Notes: generated by a model from the letters alone, not told the origin. A stretch of DNA of 64,000 nucleotides from Heterodera schachtii (GCA_023374025.1 SIJG01000002.1:4702070-4766069), one strand, 5' to 3'; shown: positions 10,929 through 23,770, counted from the stretch's first letter. Numbers and translations: made by a program.

Positions 10929-11531
10929 TAAATACGACCCTGGAAAATGCGACATCGGCTGAAAATCCGACACCGAGATAAAAGTTTTTTATTTGAAGAA
11001 AATGCAACACTAAGAAAATACGACACCAAACTTAGATTTTTAAAAATATAATTTTTGAGTCTAAAGTCTAAAAAATGAGCATCAGTATTTGTTAAGTGTG
11101 GGTAAGTGTCTCTTGTAAGATAATAAAGGGAAAATGGGTGCAGGTTCGAGTCCGTTCCACGACAATGAATTTTTTAAAATTTTTTTGAAGCAATTGGACA
11201 TTCTTGGTATGATTCGAAGTGTATAATTTTAATGCTAAAATTTTCATAAGAATTTTTCAAAATAGTGATTTAATTATTAGAACCAAAGAAATAAATAAAA
11301 TAATGTTGTCGTGGAACGGACTCGAATCTGCACCCATTTTCCCTTTATTATCTTGCAAGAGACACTTACCCACACTTAACAAATCTTTTTTGGTACTGAT
11401 GCTGATTTTCCAGACTTTAAATTCAAAAATTATATTTTTAAAAATCTAAGTTTGGTGTCGTATTTTTTTAGTGTCGCATTTTCGTCAAAGAAAAAACTTT
11501 TCTCGGTGTCGGATTTTCCGCCGGTGTCGCA
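10929..11531. mobile_element. foldback element with iterated ends
   Basis: Left arm about 10929-11165 and right arm about 11307-11531 are inverted, imperfect copies of each other around a 140-bp AT-rich centre. The outer parts of both arms consist of short iterations of AAAATnCGACACCG-type units. The inner parts share GTGGGTAAGTGTCTCTTG, AAAATGGGTGCAG and GGTTCGAGTCCGTTCCACGA. No transposase is present. It adjoins or interrupts the BEL/Pao remnant. No target duplication was identified. Confidence 0.8.
11085..11163 (+). other. tRNA-like A-box/B-box segment in foldback arm
   Basis: TGGGTAAGTGT resembles a polymerase III A box (TRGYNNARNNG) and GGTTCGAGTCC matches the B-box consensus exactly, with spacing near that of a tRNA. 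The acceptor and T stems do not pair properly, so this is not a functional tRNA but a likely tRNA-derived internal promoter. The same sequence, inverted and slightly diverged, is in the other arm at about 11307-11390. Confidence 0.5.
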
Positions 11532-13215
11532 GCTGCAGAAACCACAGATGGGGATAGTGGCCGACGGGCGGCCAAATATTTAGAAAAAATTTTTCGACCA
11601 CCAGGCGGCTCAATAACGAGGCGTCTCTAAACCAATTATCACATATTTTTATTCTTTTTTGAAGATTTCGATAAGGCATAATTTGTGAGAAATTTAACCG
11701 AACCAAATTTATATTTTATTTTTTTACGATTATATATAAATAAGTTTTTCTCACTTAGGTTTTTAAATTATAAGTTCGAACTTTAAAGTTTTAAGCAAAA
11801 AAAACCTTTCTTATGCACTTGATAAAAAATATAAATAAGAAAGTCTATAGTAGTATATTATGTCATATAATTATATAATATTTTTGTTTTTAAATTTAAA
11901 GAAGTAATCCATATATTATGTCTTGAAATACTATGACATTAAAACAAGATTAGAATAAATTTGTAATAACATAAAATATTCGTAAAGAATTACAATAAAT
12001 ATATGGAAATTATAAATCTATTTCTCTTAATTTTGTATTAAATATTTTGTTAATGTGAACAATATAATAAAAACATAATTTAATTTATTTAAAAAAATAA
12101 ATATTAACCAAACAGTAATTAACAAACGCACATTAAAAGATTAAACGCTACAGACGCGCATCAGACAAATCACTTTTCGACAATTTACATAATAATTATA
12201 AAATGAAACATATTAAAGAAATCAAATAAACAAATTAAATAAATTAAAAAATATATTAATCTTGGATATGAACAAAATTTTATTTTTTTATTTAATCGTT
12301 TTTTTATTACAAACTTAGTTAAATTTTAAAACATAAAACATTTTTTAAATATTAATATTTATTATCACTGATTAGTATAAATGCCGAAATCATCAGTCTG
12401 ATTAACAAAATAAAGTTGTAACTACGAAGAAATGAACATTTTTTTTCTAATTAATTAAAAAAATTCCTCATTTCATCCTTTACCAGTAACTTGCTCGTTT
12501 TGTCATTTACTATACAATTGAAAAATTAAAGTATTTAGATGAACTTTATCGTATTTTTGCGAATAAGCAATTATAGTGATTAAAAGCGCCTTCTACGATT
12601 GCGCTGGATGTAAATTCAGTGAGACTAATGCTAAAACAAATCTACTAAAAAATAAAAATAAATTCAAGAGAATTAAAAATATGACTTATTTGGAGTTAAT
12701 TTGAACAAGAAACATTGGATAACAAATTAAAATTTATATAATAACTTCAGCATGGTGTAAGAATAATCCTTAAAAACTAGTCCTTTGGAATAATATTTGT
12801 TAAATTTAATAGTATATATAAAATTTTAAAAGGCATCAAAAATATTTCCTAACTCCAAAAATTCTAGGGTGGAACAATTTCATTCGTATAAAAAAAACTT
12901 TAGTAAATAAATATGCTCAAAAAAGCATAACATAATTTACCAAAATAAATCTGTGAAAGCAGAAAAAATAATAAAAAAAAACCGTACTGAACTAGAAAAA
13001 ATCACTTCACAGCATACCATGGTCGATTTATTTAAAATTGACAAAAAAAGAAATATTTTATTAGAAATTACTATTAAAAGGAATTCGATTTTAAACCAAC
13101 AAGAAAATAAAATTAAATTAAAAAACTAAGAAATAAAAATTTAAATTGTATTTATGAATTAATACTGAATGAAAAATTTTTAATATAAAAATTTCTAAAT
13201 AACCAAATAAATTGA
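11532..13215. other. AT-rich spacer with a short GC-rich edge
   Basis: The first 110 bases (11532-11640) are GC-richer. On the minus strand they are open as DNWFRDASLLSRLVVEKFF, which may be another fragment of the neighbouring retroelement, but I cannot assign it. From about 11700 to 13215 the DNA is A-rich on the plus strand, with no gene recognised. Confidence 0.45.
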
Positions 13216-13378
13216 ATAAATAATTGATAAGACCAAATTAGGGAAATTTAAAATTAAGAAAATGTGTAAGTTCATTCATTGTATAAAATGATTTATTCAT
13301 TTTTTTCTGTTATCAGAAAGCAAAAGGTAATGAATATGGAAACTTATATAAAAATGAGTATTTCGTTTAAATATAAAT

Positions 13379-13541
13379 CTTTCCCTCCTCCCGCTAATTA
13401 TCCCGAGACCGAACTGGAGTCCCTTCCCCCATGCAACATTTTTTACTCATCATATAATTCTATTGTGCGCACATTAATTCAATAAAGGGCACATTCGAAT
13501 GCCGCCATTGGGATTTTAGGGGAGGGACCCTTTGCCTAATT
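13379..13541. mobile_element. possible small MITE or GC island, duplicated at 17210-17372
   Basis: A C-rich left edge (TTCCCTCCTCCCGC, then TAATTATCCC) faces a G-rich right edge whose complement reads GGTCCCTCCCCTAAAATCCC. These form imperfect inverted termini about 160 bp apart. The interior includes ATTGTGCGCACATTAATTCA and ATTCGAATGCCGCCATTGGG, both much less AT-rich than the surroundings. On the minus strand one edge is open (VPPLKSQWRHSNVPFIELM), so a coding remnant is an alternative. No target duplication is clear. Confidence 0.35.
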
Positions 13542-16227
13542 CAGTATAAATATTTTTTATATAATTGCATAACCTATCAGTCTTTTTTAAAATGAAAACA
13601 TTAATGACAATATATCTTTATTTAAATACAAATATAAATTTATAAAATTTAGAGTATGAAAAATACATTAAAATGTTTCTTTATATATAATAAGACAAAA
13701 AATAAATCAACGAATTTGCATCACAATGGATCGACGAATTTGGAGCGCGTAATTCAGGACTATAATTCTATGCAATAAATAAATCTTTTTTTTGTCATGA
13801 AAAGTTATTACTTTATTTAAGTTTGCCCCAAATTAATTGCGAATAAAATAAAAACATATTTATTAAATTTCTTCCGGCATTATTTCAAAATGATTCGATT
13901 GCCTGAATGAAGCAGAGAAAATCTTCCCCAAGAATATTATAATGAACTTAATATTTTAAAACATTAAAGAAATATTATATGCTGAAGTAATAAAATGTAC
14001 CGTAAATACCTAAAGAATTTCTATAAATAAATAAAAATAAATAATTTATAATTCAATTTTAAAGGTCAAAAAAAATTTTGCTAGATTTTATACTTATTAT
14101 ATATCTGAGTTGAAATAAATAATATAAAACCCACTAAAAATAAAAATTTATAAAAATTTCATTACGAATTTTTGCCTACCCAAATTGTCACTATAATTTC
14201 TCGTCCAATTTTGGATGTTCGAATACTTTTTTAATCCCATTTTATTAAATCAAAAAATTAAAGTACAAATGAATTAAACTTAAGGTTGCACGAAATAACA
14301 ACTATATTGATAATAATAATTTCCTTTTCATAAATTTAAGTGAATGTAATGGGAAATAAATGATATAGAAAAGAATAATTAAAATCAAAATATTATAATT
14401 CAATATTCTGACAAATTCAAAAATAATTTAATGTATGAATGAATGAATCTAAATGCATTTTTATTGCAAAGGTTCCGGAATAAACAAATAATTGAAATTG
14501 AAAACAATGTTTAAATGAATTGTTTTTGATAAACTTTATTAAACAAAATATTACCCAAATGGAAGTTTAGCTAATAATATTGATACTTCGATAAAGATGT
14601 GCCTTAAACAAATGTAACTTAGATTAATAGCTATAATTATTCTAAATTTGTCATTTCTCAAAACAGTAAATTTCCAGATGCAAAACAATATTAATAACAT
14701 TAAAAAATCAAAAATAATTTTATATTTTGTTTAAAAGGTGTTAGCATATAATTATGCTTGGCAGAATACCTTCAAAAAAACTAAACATCTTCTTTGGTTA
14801 AGTTTTTGGCAGTGTAAAAACAACTGTGGGATTAGCCAAGAAAATTTAAAAATATTATTCCACAAATATTTTTAATTAATTAATACAAGAAATAACTGAA
14901 GTTATAAATAAAATTCATAAGAAAAATAATAATATACCAAAAAATTAAAAATATAATAAACAAATCAAAAACCTAAAGTAAAGAAATTGGGGAATATGTT
15001 TAAACTAAAAATTCAAAACAAAAATCAAATTTTTTTTAAAATTAAGTATGGTTGCTAGAAAACAATGTAGATGAGATTGTAAATAATAAATGGTTCGAAG
15101 GATTTGCAAGGAAATTAATAAATAATGCTTGTGATTAGTTATCCTTTTAAAATTATAATAAACTCTGCAAAATATAATTTACAGATATTCTTGTCATATT
15201 TTAAATAATATAAACATAACATCTATTTTTTTCAAAAAATTTAAATTTGAATGGGTATTTCTCGAAAATATTAATTAACTTTAAAAAATTGAAATTTACG
15301 CAAAAACTAAGTCCAAAATATCTAGCAAACAACAAAGCCTTAATACAGAATTTTGTGATTATGCTTTTCATTTTTTCACGTTTGTGGTCAGCTTCCAAAC
15401 TGAATGGTGCAGCATCGTCACGGTAACCTAAAATTTGAAATTTTCCATACACATATTACAACATACAATAGACCTTATAAAACTTCAAATTTTTAACTCA
15501 TATACGGTTATATGTATGGGCAAATTTGTATTAAAGTGACAAGCATTAAATTAAAGTTTGAATAATATTATTGCAATAATTTCTCTAAACATTAAAGTTG
15601 ATAATAAAAAGCATGCATGAATATATAACCATACCATAATAATTATGAAAATTTTTCTAAAATAAATTATTTTGAAACAAAAATAATTCTGTTTATGAAA
15701 TGTGAAAATTCATTATTCTTAAATTAATCAAAAGGAGTTTAGAAAAAGAAATTTTAAATAACAGATAGGACAAAAGATTTAAAAAAGCCAAATAAAACCA
15801 AGAATTCGTGAGTTAAATCAAAAAAACAAATAATAACATAAAATGAAAAAAAAAATTAAAATAATTTTATATTATAAAATATTTATCTTTTAATTAATCC
15901 ATAAGCAATTAAAAGCATTAAAAATATACGTGAAACCCTGATTGGAAAAGGTTAAAAATTCAAAATTGAAAAATATTATTTTATAAAATTAATTTAAAAA
16001 ATATTTAACGAATATTCTTTTTCAAAAGAAATTAATAAAAACATAAAATCAATTATTTATTGAACATGGTTTAATATTATAATAATTGTAATAATGAGCT
16101 ATTATAATACATTGAATTAAATTGATAAAAATTCACAAATTCTATAGATCAAATATAAATATAAAGAATACCATCTAACTTCATTTAGCTAAAAAATAAG
16201 TTAAGATTCCTTATTGAAAGAACAGAA

Positions 16228-16316
16228 ACAGCCAAGTATGCTATTGAGTTATACCTGGACAAACCATTACCTATCCTCGCTAAAGGGGTGTTCGTTAACC
16301 TCTCAACAGAGACACA
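16228..16316. other. GC-rich island, possible exon, duplicated at 20067-20155
   Basis: About 90 bases of near-balanced composition sit in AT-rich DNA. The plus strand is open as AKYAIELYLDKPLPILAKG followed by VFVNLSTETHF and a stop. The minus strand is also open (ERLTNTPLARIGNGL). No convincing splice pair decides between them and I do not recognise either peptide. It may be a relic exon or a structured RNA fragment. It is identical in both copies of the duplication. Confidence 0.35.
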
Positions 16317-17046
16317 TTTTATATTATAATTAAATAAAAAATACAGAAATAATTGTAATATAAATTCATTTATAAAAAAATCTTTGACAACTCGATTCTA
16401 ATATTTAACATAATTTCTTTAAATGAGTTAATTTTATCGTTAACAACATAATTTTACAAAATTGCAGTTTGGCTATATTGAATCAAATTTTATTAAAAAA
16501 TTACTATTTTGTAAGAATGTTTTATATTCATCTTAATAACAAATCCCAAGAAAATAAAGTTATCCTATGAATGATATTGCATGAAAATTTGTAAAGCTAT
16601 ACATTTTGCCGAAGAAAAATTGAGAAGAACAAAAAATTCATTTAAGGAAAAAAAACATGTAACTCTTTTTTAATATTTATTAATATAGAGAGAGACATAG
16701 ATGAATATTCTACTGTTAAGAAGAAATATTGTAAAAAAATAAAAAATATATTTCTGCATGAACATATGTATTAATTAAATAACATTGGTATTTTTCCTAT
16801 GTTTATGTTATATTTTAGAGAAATTTTATATTTTTTTTCTCGTTCACATCATCATTTGAATCATGTGATTAGTAAAAATTTATTATATTTGCAAATAATC
16901 GGGTTTAAAATTATGTGGATATTCAGCATTGTTTATTTTAAAAACAAATTTATTAAAAACATGCTTTAATTATTAAGTTATTTTTCTAAAAAATTTCAAT
17001 TTTCTAATGAAATTTATTTTAATGCTAAAATTCAGTTGGAATAATT

Positions 17047-20000
17047 ATAAATAATTGATAAGACCAAATTAGGGAAATTTAAAATTAAGAAAATGTGTAA
17101 GTTCATTCATTGTATAAAATGATTTATTCATTTTTTTCTGTTATCAGAAAGCAAAAGGTAATGAATATGGAAACTTATATAAAAATGAGTATTTCGTTTA
17201 AATATAAATCTTTCCCTCCTCCCGCTAATTATCCCGAGACCGAACTGGAGTCCCTTCCCCCATGCAACATTTTTTACTCATCATATAATTCTATTGTGCG
17301 CACATTAATTCAATAAAGGGCACATTCGAATGCCGCCATTGGGATTTTAGGGGAGGGACCCTTTGCCTAATTCAGTATAAATATTTTTTATATAATTGCA
17401 TAACCTATCAGTCTTTTTTAAAATGAAAACATTAATGACAATATATCTTTATTTAAATACAAATATAAATTTATAAAATTTAGAGTATGAAAAATACATT
17501 AAAATGTTTCTTTATATATAATAAGACAAAAAATAAATCAACGAATTTGCATCACAATGGATCGACGAATTTGGAGCGCGTAATTCAGGACTATAATTCT
17601 ATGCAATAAATAAATCTTTTTTTTGTCATGAAAAGTTATTACTTTATTTAAGTTTGCCCCAAATTAATTGCGAATAAAATAAAAACATATTTATTAAATT
17701 TCTTCCGGCATTATTTCAAAATGATTCGATTGCCTGAATGAAGCAGAGAAAATCTTCCCCAAGAATATTATAATGAACTTAATATTTTAAAACATTAAAG
17801 AAATATTATATGCTGAAGTAATAAAATGTACCGTAAATACCTAAAGAATTTCTATAAATAAATAAAAATAAATAATTTATAATTCAATTTTAAAGGTCAA
17901 AAAAAATTTTGCTAGATTTTATACTTATTATATATCTGAGTTGAAATAAATAATATAAAACCCACTAAAAATAAAAATTTATAAAAATTTCATTACGAAT
18001 TTTTGCCTACCCAAATTGTCACTATAATTTCTCGTCCAATTTTGGATGTTCGAATACTTTTTTAATCCCATTTTATTAAATCAAAAAATTAAAGTACAAA
18101 TGAATTAAACTTAAGGTTGCACGAAATAACAACTATATTGATAATAATAATTTCCTTTTCATAAATTTAAGTGAATGTAATGGGAAATAAATGATATAGA
18201 AAAGAATAATTAAAATCAAAATATTATAATTCAATATTCTGACAAATTCAAAAATAATTTAATGAGATGATTATGAATGAATGAATCTAAATGCATTTTT
18301 ATTGCAAAGGTTCCGGAATAAACAAATAATTGAAATTGAAAACAATGTTTAAATGAATTGTTTTTGATAAACTTTATTAAACAAAATATTACCCAAATGG
18401 AAGTTTAGCTAATAATATTGATACTTCGATAAAGATGTGCCTTAAACAAATGTAACTTAGATTAATAGCTATAATTATTCTAAATTTGTCATTTCTCAAA
18501 ACAGTAAATTTCCAGATGCAAAACAATATTAATAACATTAAAAAATCAAAAATAATTTTATATTTTGTTTAAAAGGTGTTAGCATATAATTATGCTTGGC
18601 AGAATACCTTCAAAAAAACTAAACATCTTCTTTGGTTAAGTTTTTGGCAGTGTAAAAACAACTGTGGGATTAGCCAAGAAAATTTAAAAATATTATTCCA
18701 CAAATATTTTTAATTAATTAATACAAGAAATAACTGAAGTTATAAATAAAATTCATAAGAAAAATAATAATATACCAAAAAATTAAAAATATAATAAACA
18801 AATCAAAAACCTAAAGTAAAGAAATTGGGGAATATGTTTAAACTAAAAATTCAAAACAAAAATCAAATTTTTTTTAAAATTAAGTATGGTTGCTAGAAAA
18901 CAATGTAGATGAGATTGTAAATAATAAATGGTTCGAAGGATTTGCAAGGAAATTAATAAATAATGCTTGTGATTAGTTATCCTTTTAAAATTATAATAAA
19001 CTCTGCAAAATATAATTTACAGATATTCTTGTCATATTTTAAATAATATAAACATAACATCTATTTTTTTCAAAAAATTTAAATTTGAATGGGTATTTCT
19101 CGAAAATATTAATTAACTTTAAAAAATTGAAATTTACGCAAAAACTAAGTCCAAAATATCTAGCAAACAACAAAGCGTTAATACAGAATTTTGTGATTAT
19201 GCTTTTCATTTTTTCACGTTTGTGGTCAGCTTCCAAACTGAATGGTGCAGCATCGTCACGGTAACCTAAAATTTGAAATTTTCCATACACATATTACAAC
19301 ATACAATAGACCTTATAAAACTTCAAATTTTTAACTCATATACGGTTATATGTATGGGCAAATTTGTATTAAAGTGACAAGCATTAAATTAAAGTTTGAA
19401 TAATATTATTGCAATAATTTCTCTAAACATTAAAGTTGATAATAAAAAGCATGCATGAATATATAACCATACCATAATAATTATGAAAATTTTTCTAAAA
19501 TAAATTATTTTGAAACAAAAATAATTCTGTTTATGAAATGTGAAAATTCATTATTCTTAAATTAATCAAAAGGAGTTTAGAAAAAGAAATTTTAAATAAC
19601 AGATAGGACAAAAGATTTAAAAAAGCCAAATAAAACCAAGAATTCGTGAGTTAAATCAAAAAAACAAATAATAACATAAAATGAAAAAAAAAAATTAAAA
19701 TAATTTTATATTATAAAATATTTATCTTTTAATTAATCCACAAGCAATTAAAAGCATTAAAAATATACGTGAAACCCTGATTGGAAAAGGTTAAAAATTC
19801 AAAATTGAAAAATATTATTTTATAAAATTAATTTAAAAAATATTTAACGAATATTCTTTTTCAAAAGAAATTAATAAAAACATAAAATCAATTATTTATT
19901 GAACATGGTTTAATATTATAATAATTGTAATAATGAGCTATTATAATACATTGAATTAAATTGATAAAAATTCACAAATTCTATAGATCAAATATAAATA

Positions 20001-20888
20001 TAAAGAATACCATCTAACTTCATTTAGCTAAAAAATAAGTTAAGATTCCTTATTGAAAGAACAGAAACAGCCAAGTATGCTATTGAGTTATACCTGGACA
20101 AACCATTACCTATCCTCGCTAAAGGGGTGTTCGTTAACCTCTCAACAGAGACACATTTTATATTATAATTAAATAAAAAATACAGAAATAATTGTAATAT
20201 AAATTCATTTATAAAAAAATCTTTGACAACTCGATTCTAATATTTAACATAATTTCTTTAAATGAGTTAATTTTATCGTTAACAACATAATTTTACAAAA
20301 TTGCAGTTTGGCTATATTGAATCAAATTTTATTAAAAAATTACTATTTTGTAAGAATGTTTTATATTCATCTTAATAACAAATCCCAAGAAAATAAAGTT
20401 ATCCTATGAATGATATTGCATGAAAATTTGTAAAGCTATACATTTTGCCGAAGAAAAATTGAGAAGAACAAAAAATTCATTTAAGGAAAAAAAACATGTA
20501 ACTCTTTTTTAATATTTATTAATATAGAGAGAGACATAGATGAATATTCTACTGTTAAGAAGAAATATTGTAAAAAAATAAAAAATATATTTCTGCATGA
20601 ACATATGTATTAATTAAATAACATTGGTATTTTTCCTATGTTTATGTTATATTTTAGAGAAATTTTATATTTTTTTTCTCGTTCACATCATCATTTGAAT
20701 CATGTGATTAGTAAAAATTTATTATATTTGCAAATAATCGGGTTTAAAATTATGTGGATATTCAGCATTGTTTATTTTAAAAACAAATTTATTAAAAACA
20801 TGCTTTAATTATTAAGTTATTTTTCTAAAAAATTTCAATTTTCTAATGAAATTTATTTTAATGCTAAAATTCAGTTGGAATAATTATA
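17047..20888. repeat. 3.83-kb tandem duplication, copy 2
   Basis: This is the second copy of the block. The trinucleotide ATA occurs at all three boundaries (13216, 17047 and 20886), giving minimal microhomology at the junction. Copy 2 is about 8 bp longer because of the AGATGATT insertion near 18265. Confidence 0.95.
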
Positions 20889-21173
20889 TTCATTATTTCT
20901 TTGAGCTCTAATATAGTTCCGTCAATTTTTTTATTATATATATATATTTATTAATAAATAAATCTTTTAAAATAGACGTAATCATTTTTTATATATTGAA
21001 AATGCAGAACTTTTTCTAACCTCATTATTTTTAATATAAGCTTATTTTAATTCTATTATTGATTTTGTTATTTCCTTTCTTTTTACTATGTTTTAATAAC
21101 CTTCGTCAATCACTTTTCTGCAAGACAAATGAACTTTATTTTATTTTTTGATGATTAATATTTAATTTACTTT
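20889..21173. other. T-rich spacer
   Basis: Nothing recognised; T-rich on the plus strand, with a short (TA)n run near 20935. Confidence 0.5.
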
Positions 21174-21398
21174 TCAGAATAGTAATTTTCTTATATTATT
21201 TTTTAAACAGTAATGTGATATAAAAAAAAAATTGTTCCACCGAATTCTCGAAGCTATAATGTACGGGTTTGCTTTTCTCTTCCTTGGTCCCTTTGGTACT
21301 TTATTTTCTGTTTTGGCAATCCAATATTCAAATATTTTTTCGAAAATGTCTTGGTAGAAAATAATCAATTCTGATGAGACATATTTTTTATTAATCAC
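21174..21398 (-). CDS. candidate exon of unknown basic protein
   Basis: On the minus strand a frame runs 74 residues. Its best part follows an ATCAG acceptor-like site and reads ELIIFYQDIFEKIFEYWIAK, then a basic stretch VPKGPRKRKANPY, then IIASRIRWNNFF. The composition is balanced compared with chance frames nearby, and the DNA under it is clearly less AT-rich. PRKRKA resembles a nuclear localisation signal. No start or partner exon is assigned and no family recognised. It lies about 300 bp right of the end of the tandem duplication. Confidence 0.4.
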   Translation of the reverse strand: MINKKYVSSELIIFYQDIFEKIFEYWIAKTENKVPKGPRKRKANPYIIASRIRWNNFFFISHYCLKNNIRKLLF

Positions 21399-23330
21399 AC
21401 TTCATAGTTAAATATTAATAATATACGATCCTATTCCTTTAAATAAATTAAACTTTATCATTTGTATACAATGAGATTTCAGCAATTTTAGTTAAAATAT
21501 AAATTAGAATTGAAATAAGCATTACTGAGTGAGAATCTACGCGAAAAAAATACCAAAATAGAATAAGGGAATTAAATAGTGTTTGGCGTGCAATAAATTT
21601 GAATTGTTAGCAGAAGGTACGTACAATGAAATCATAATAAATAATATGAAGAAGAAAAAAATTAATTTTTTTTTTTTAAATTTATATAAAAAGTAACATT
21701 TTTCAAAGACTTCACTTTTTATCAGAGGAGTATTTAAACTGCAAGTTAGTAGTAATTAAAAAATAAAAATAAGCAGAAATGAATAGTAATTTATTTTTAA
21801 AAAAATTGTTCTAAATCTTTAAAGACCCAAACTACTTAAAAGGATATTAAACCAACTCTAACACAACTATGATATATGAAAAAAATGACGTGGTCAAGGT
21901 AATTTGAAACAAATTATGCAATAAGTAAAAATAGTCATAAAAATAAATAACAAAGAAATAAATTAAAATTCATTAATAAAAATTTGCCTTTTCACTTCTT
22001 TCCATTTGTCGAGAATGAGTCCGGCAACGAAATTTGATATATTTGAGTCCATTTAACTTTTGAAAATAGTCGCCGTACCAATCATAAATTCATAATATAA
22101 AAAAAGTGTACAAGGAAATGTTTTAAAGAATGTACAGAAATAAATTAACATTTTGAGAAAAGAGATTAAAAAACAAAAAATAACAATTATTTCGAATAAT
22201 TCATATTTTTTATATATAACGATGTAATAATGTATGTTAATAAAACAGTAAAAAAAGATTAAAATAAAATATTAATTTACTCAAATAGTAGTTTAAATGC
22301 ATATTAAACAGAAAAGAATGGATTATTAATACTTATTTAAACTAATCAATTTAAACTTAGTTTATAAATAGCAAATAATCCCTTTAAAGAAATATAAAAA
22401 TTTAACTATTTTTAATTAGGGCATATTTTAAATAAAGCTTTTAGCTTGTCCAAAAAAGAGATAGTTGAATAAGAAACCTAATTACATTATTAATAGCTTT
22501 CAAAAAAATTCTTTAAATAATAATTCTAAAAAGCTATTTATATTCATTCAAAACAGAATAAATATTAATTAAATTGAAATTTAATTGAATTTAATCTTCT
22601 TCAATTAATAAAATAAAAAAAATAGTTTATTTTAGAAAAAACCATTTTTTGAATGTCATATACTACACAATTATGACCTTGAAATGCCACAACAGTGAAA
22701 TTATGATAAATATAAAAATTAAAGAAATCACATAATCGTCAACTTAATAGATTCATAAAAAATCCATTTAGTACAAAATGAATGTAAATAGTTAAATTAA
22801 TTAAAAATTAATTTTTATTGTAATAATTTTTAAACAAAAATATACCCACGTAATTTTTGAAAAATCAAGATAATAAAATATAAGCCAAAATATAAAAAAG
22901 TTTAAATTTCAAAAATTAGATTAAATTTAAAGCAATTTTTTTTATTGAACTTGATAACAAACATACAAGCAAATGGCATTTAATTAAAAACTAAAAAGAA
23001 AAAATCAAATCCTTGAAAATAATACATTAGATAACAATTTAGTAATTTAATTTATTTTTATAAATACTTAAAATTAATAAAATGTATTGATTATAATGAA
23101 AAACAAATATATATGATGAAATTTATATGTAACAAGAATAAAGTATATAAATTCTCCATAAGGAAAATATTAATATTTATTTAAATTAATATATACAAAT
23201 ATGCAAGAATATTTGAATTTAAATCTAGTAAATTTCATGTGAATTTTATTTAGCCGCAAATTCAAAAAATGCGTGTTTTTATCAGTTAAGTCCTTAATTT
23301 TTAAGTGCCAGCATTTCAAAGCATTTAATT
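21399..23330. other. A-rich spacer
   Basis: No gene recognised. A short GC-richer patch at about 22010-22085 has no clear frame. The plus strand is A-rich here and becomes T-rich past about 23400. Confidence 0.5.
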
Positions 23331-23450
23331 TTAGACAGTTTAAGAATTATTCATGCATAATTTTCGTTAATTTAAATCGCTTAATCTATTGCGGCTATTG
23401 AAGGGTGTCGATGATCGCGGAATATCAACTGCATTTCGTTAGCTTATAAC
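23331..23450. other. GC-richer patch at a skew boundary
   Basis: The sequence around 23385-23440 (TGCGGCTATTGAAGGGTGTC, then GATGATCGCGGAATATC) is much less AT-rich than its surroundings. Plus-strand frame: LLRLLKGVDDRGISTAFR then a stop. Minus-strand frame: MQLIFRDHRHPSIAAID then a stop. Neither is recognised. Confidence 0.3.
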
Positions 23451-23639
23451 TTATTTTAAGCTAGAATTTTTATTTTTATTTTTTTTTCTCTTTATGCGAA
23501 CATATAATTTTAGAATTATTATTTTTTTATTTTATTTTGTTCCATAATCTTATCATTTGATCAAATATTCTACGCTTTATAAATAAGATTATCGCTTGAA
23601 ATTTAAAATATTTATTAATTATTGATTATTATTATAGTA

Positions 23640-23770
23640 ATCTTCGATACTTTTCCGTTTTGTGAGCCCCCCCCCCTGAAATTTTAAAATAAAAAATCAT
23701 TTCTAAGGTAATTTGGGACGATGATCACGAATATGACATTTATTTTGCAAAATTCTGAATACAGAACCCG
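23640..23770. repeat. diverged relative of the 3.5-4.3 kb satellite
   Basis: After a C10 run (about 23670), the order TAATTTGGGACGATGATCACG, AATATGACATTTATTTTGC and CTGAATACAGAACC mirrors TGAGGTGCTGAGCACGAATA then TGATGTTTGTTTTGCGTTTC near 3800 and 4200. It is a single old copy. Confidence 0.5.

Larger units (their letters stand above)
13216..17046. repeat. 3.83-kb tandem duplication, copy 1
   Basis: The block begins ATAAATAATTGATAAGACC and ends where the same sequence restarts at 17047. Copy 2 follows in the same orientation. Differences I could see are an 8-bp indel near 14433/18265, a C/G change near 15336/19177, a T/C change near 15901/19741 and one base in an A run near 15850/19690. The copies are therefore almost identical over 3.8 kb. 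No gene of known family lies inside; short frames at 13279-13485 (plus) and 15201-15452 (minus) are simply duplicated with the block. Confidence 0.95.

Noticed and set aside
11140..11163. tRNA gene suggested by GGTTCGAGTCC
   Set aside because: The T stem and acceptor stem do not pair, and the sequence lies inside a foldback arm with an inverted second copy. It is kept only as tRNA-like.
13279..13485. 68-residue frame, repeated at 17110-17316
   Set aside because: It is identical only because the whole block is duplicated; it mixes AT-rich sequence with a C-rich island and shows no coding signature.
15201..15452. 83-residue minus frame, repeated at 19039-19290
   Set aside because: It is Phe/Ile/Lys-rich and duplicated with the block. 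One substitution between copies is not evidence of coding constraint.
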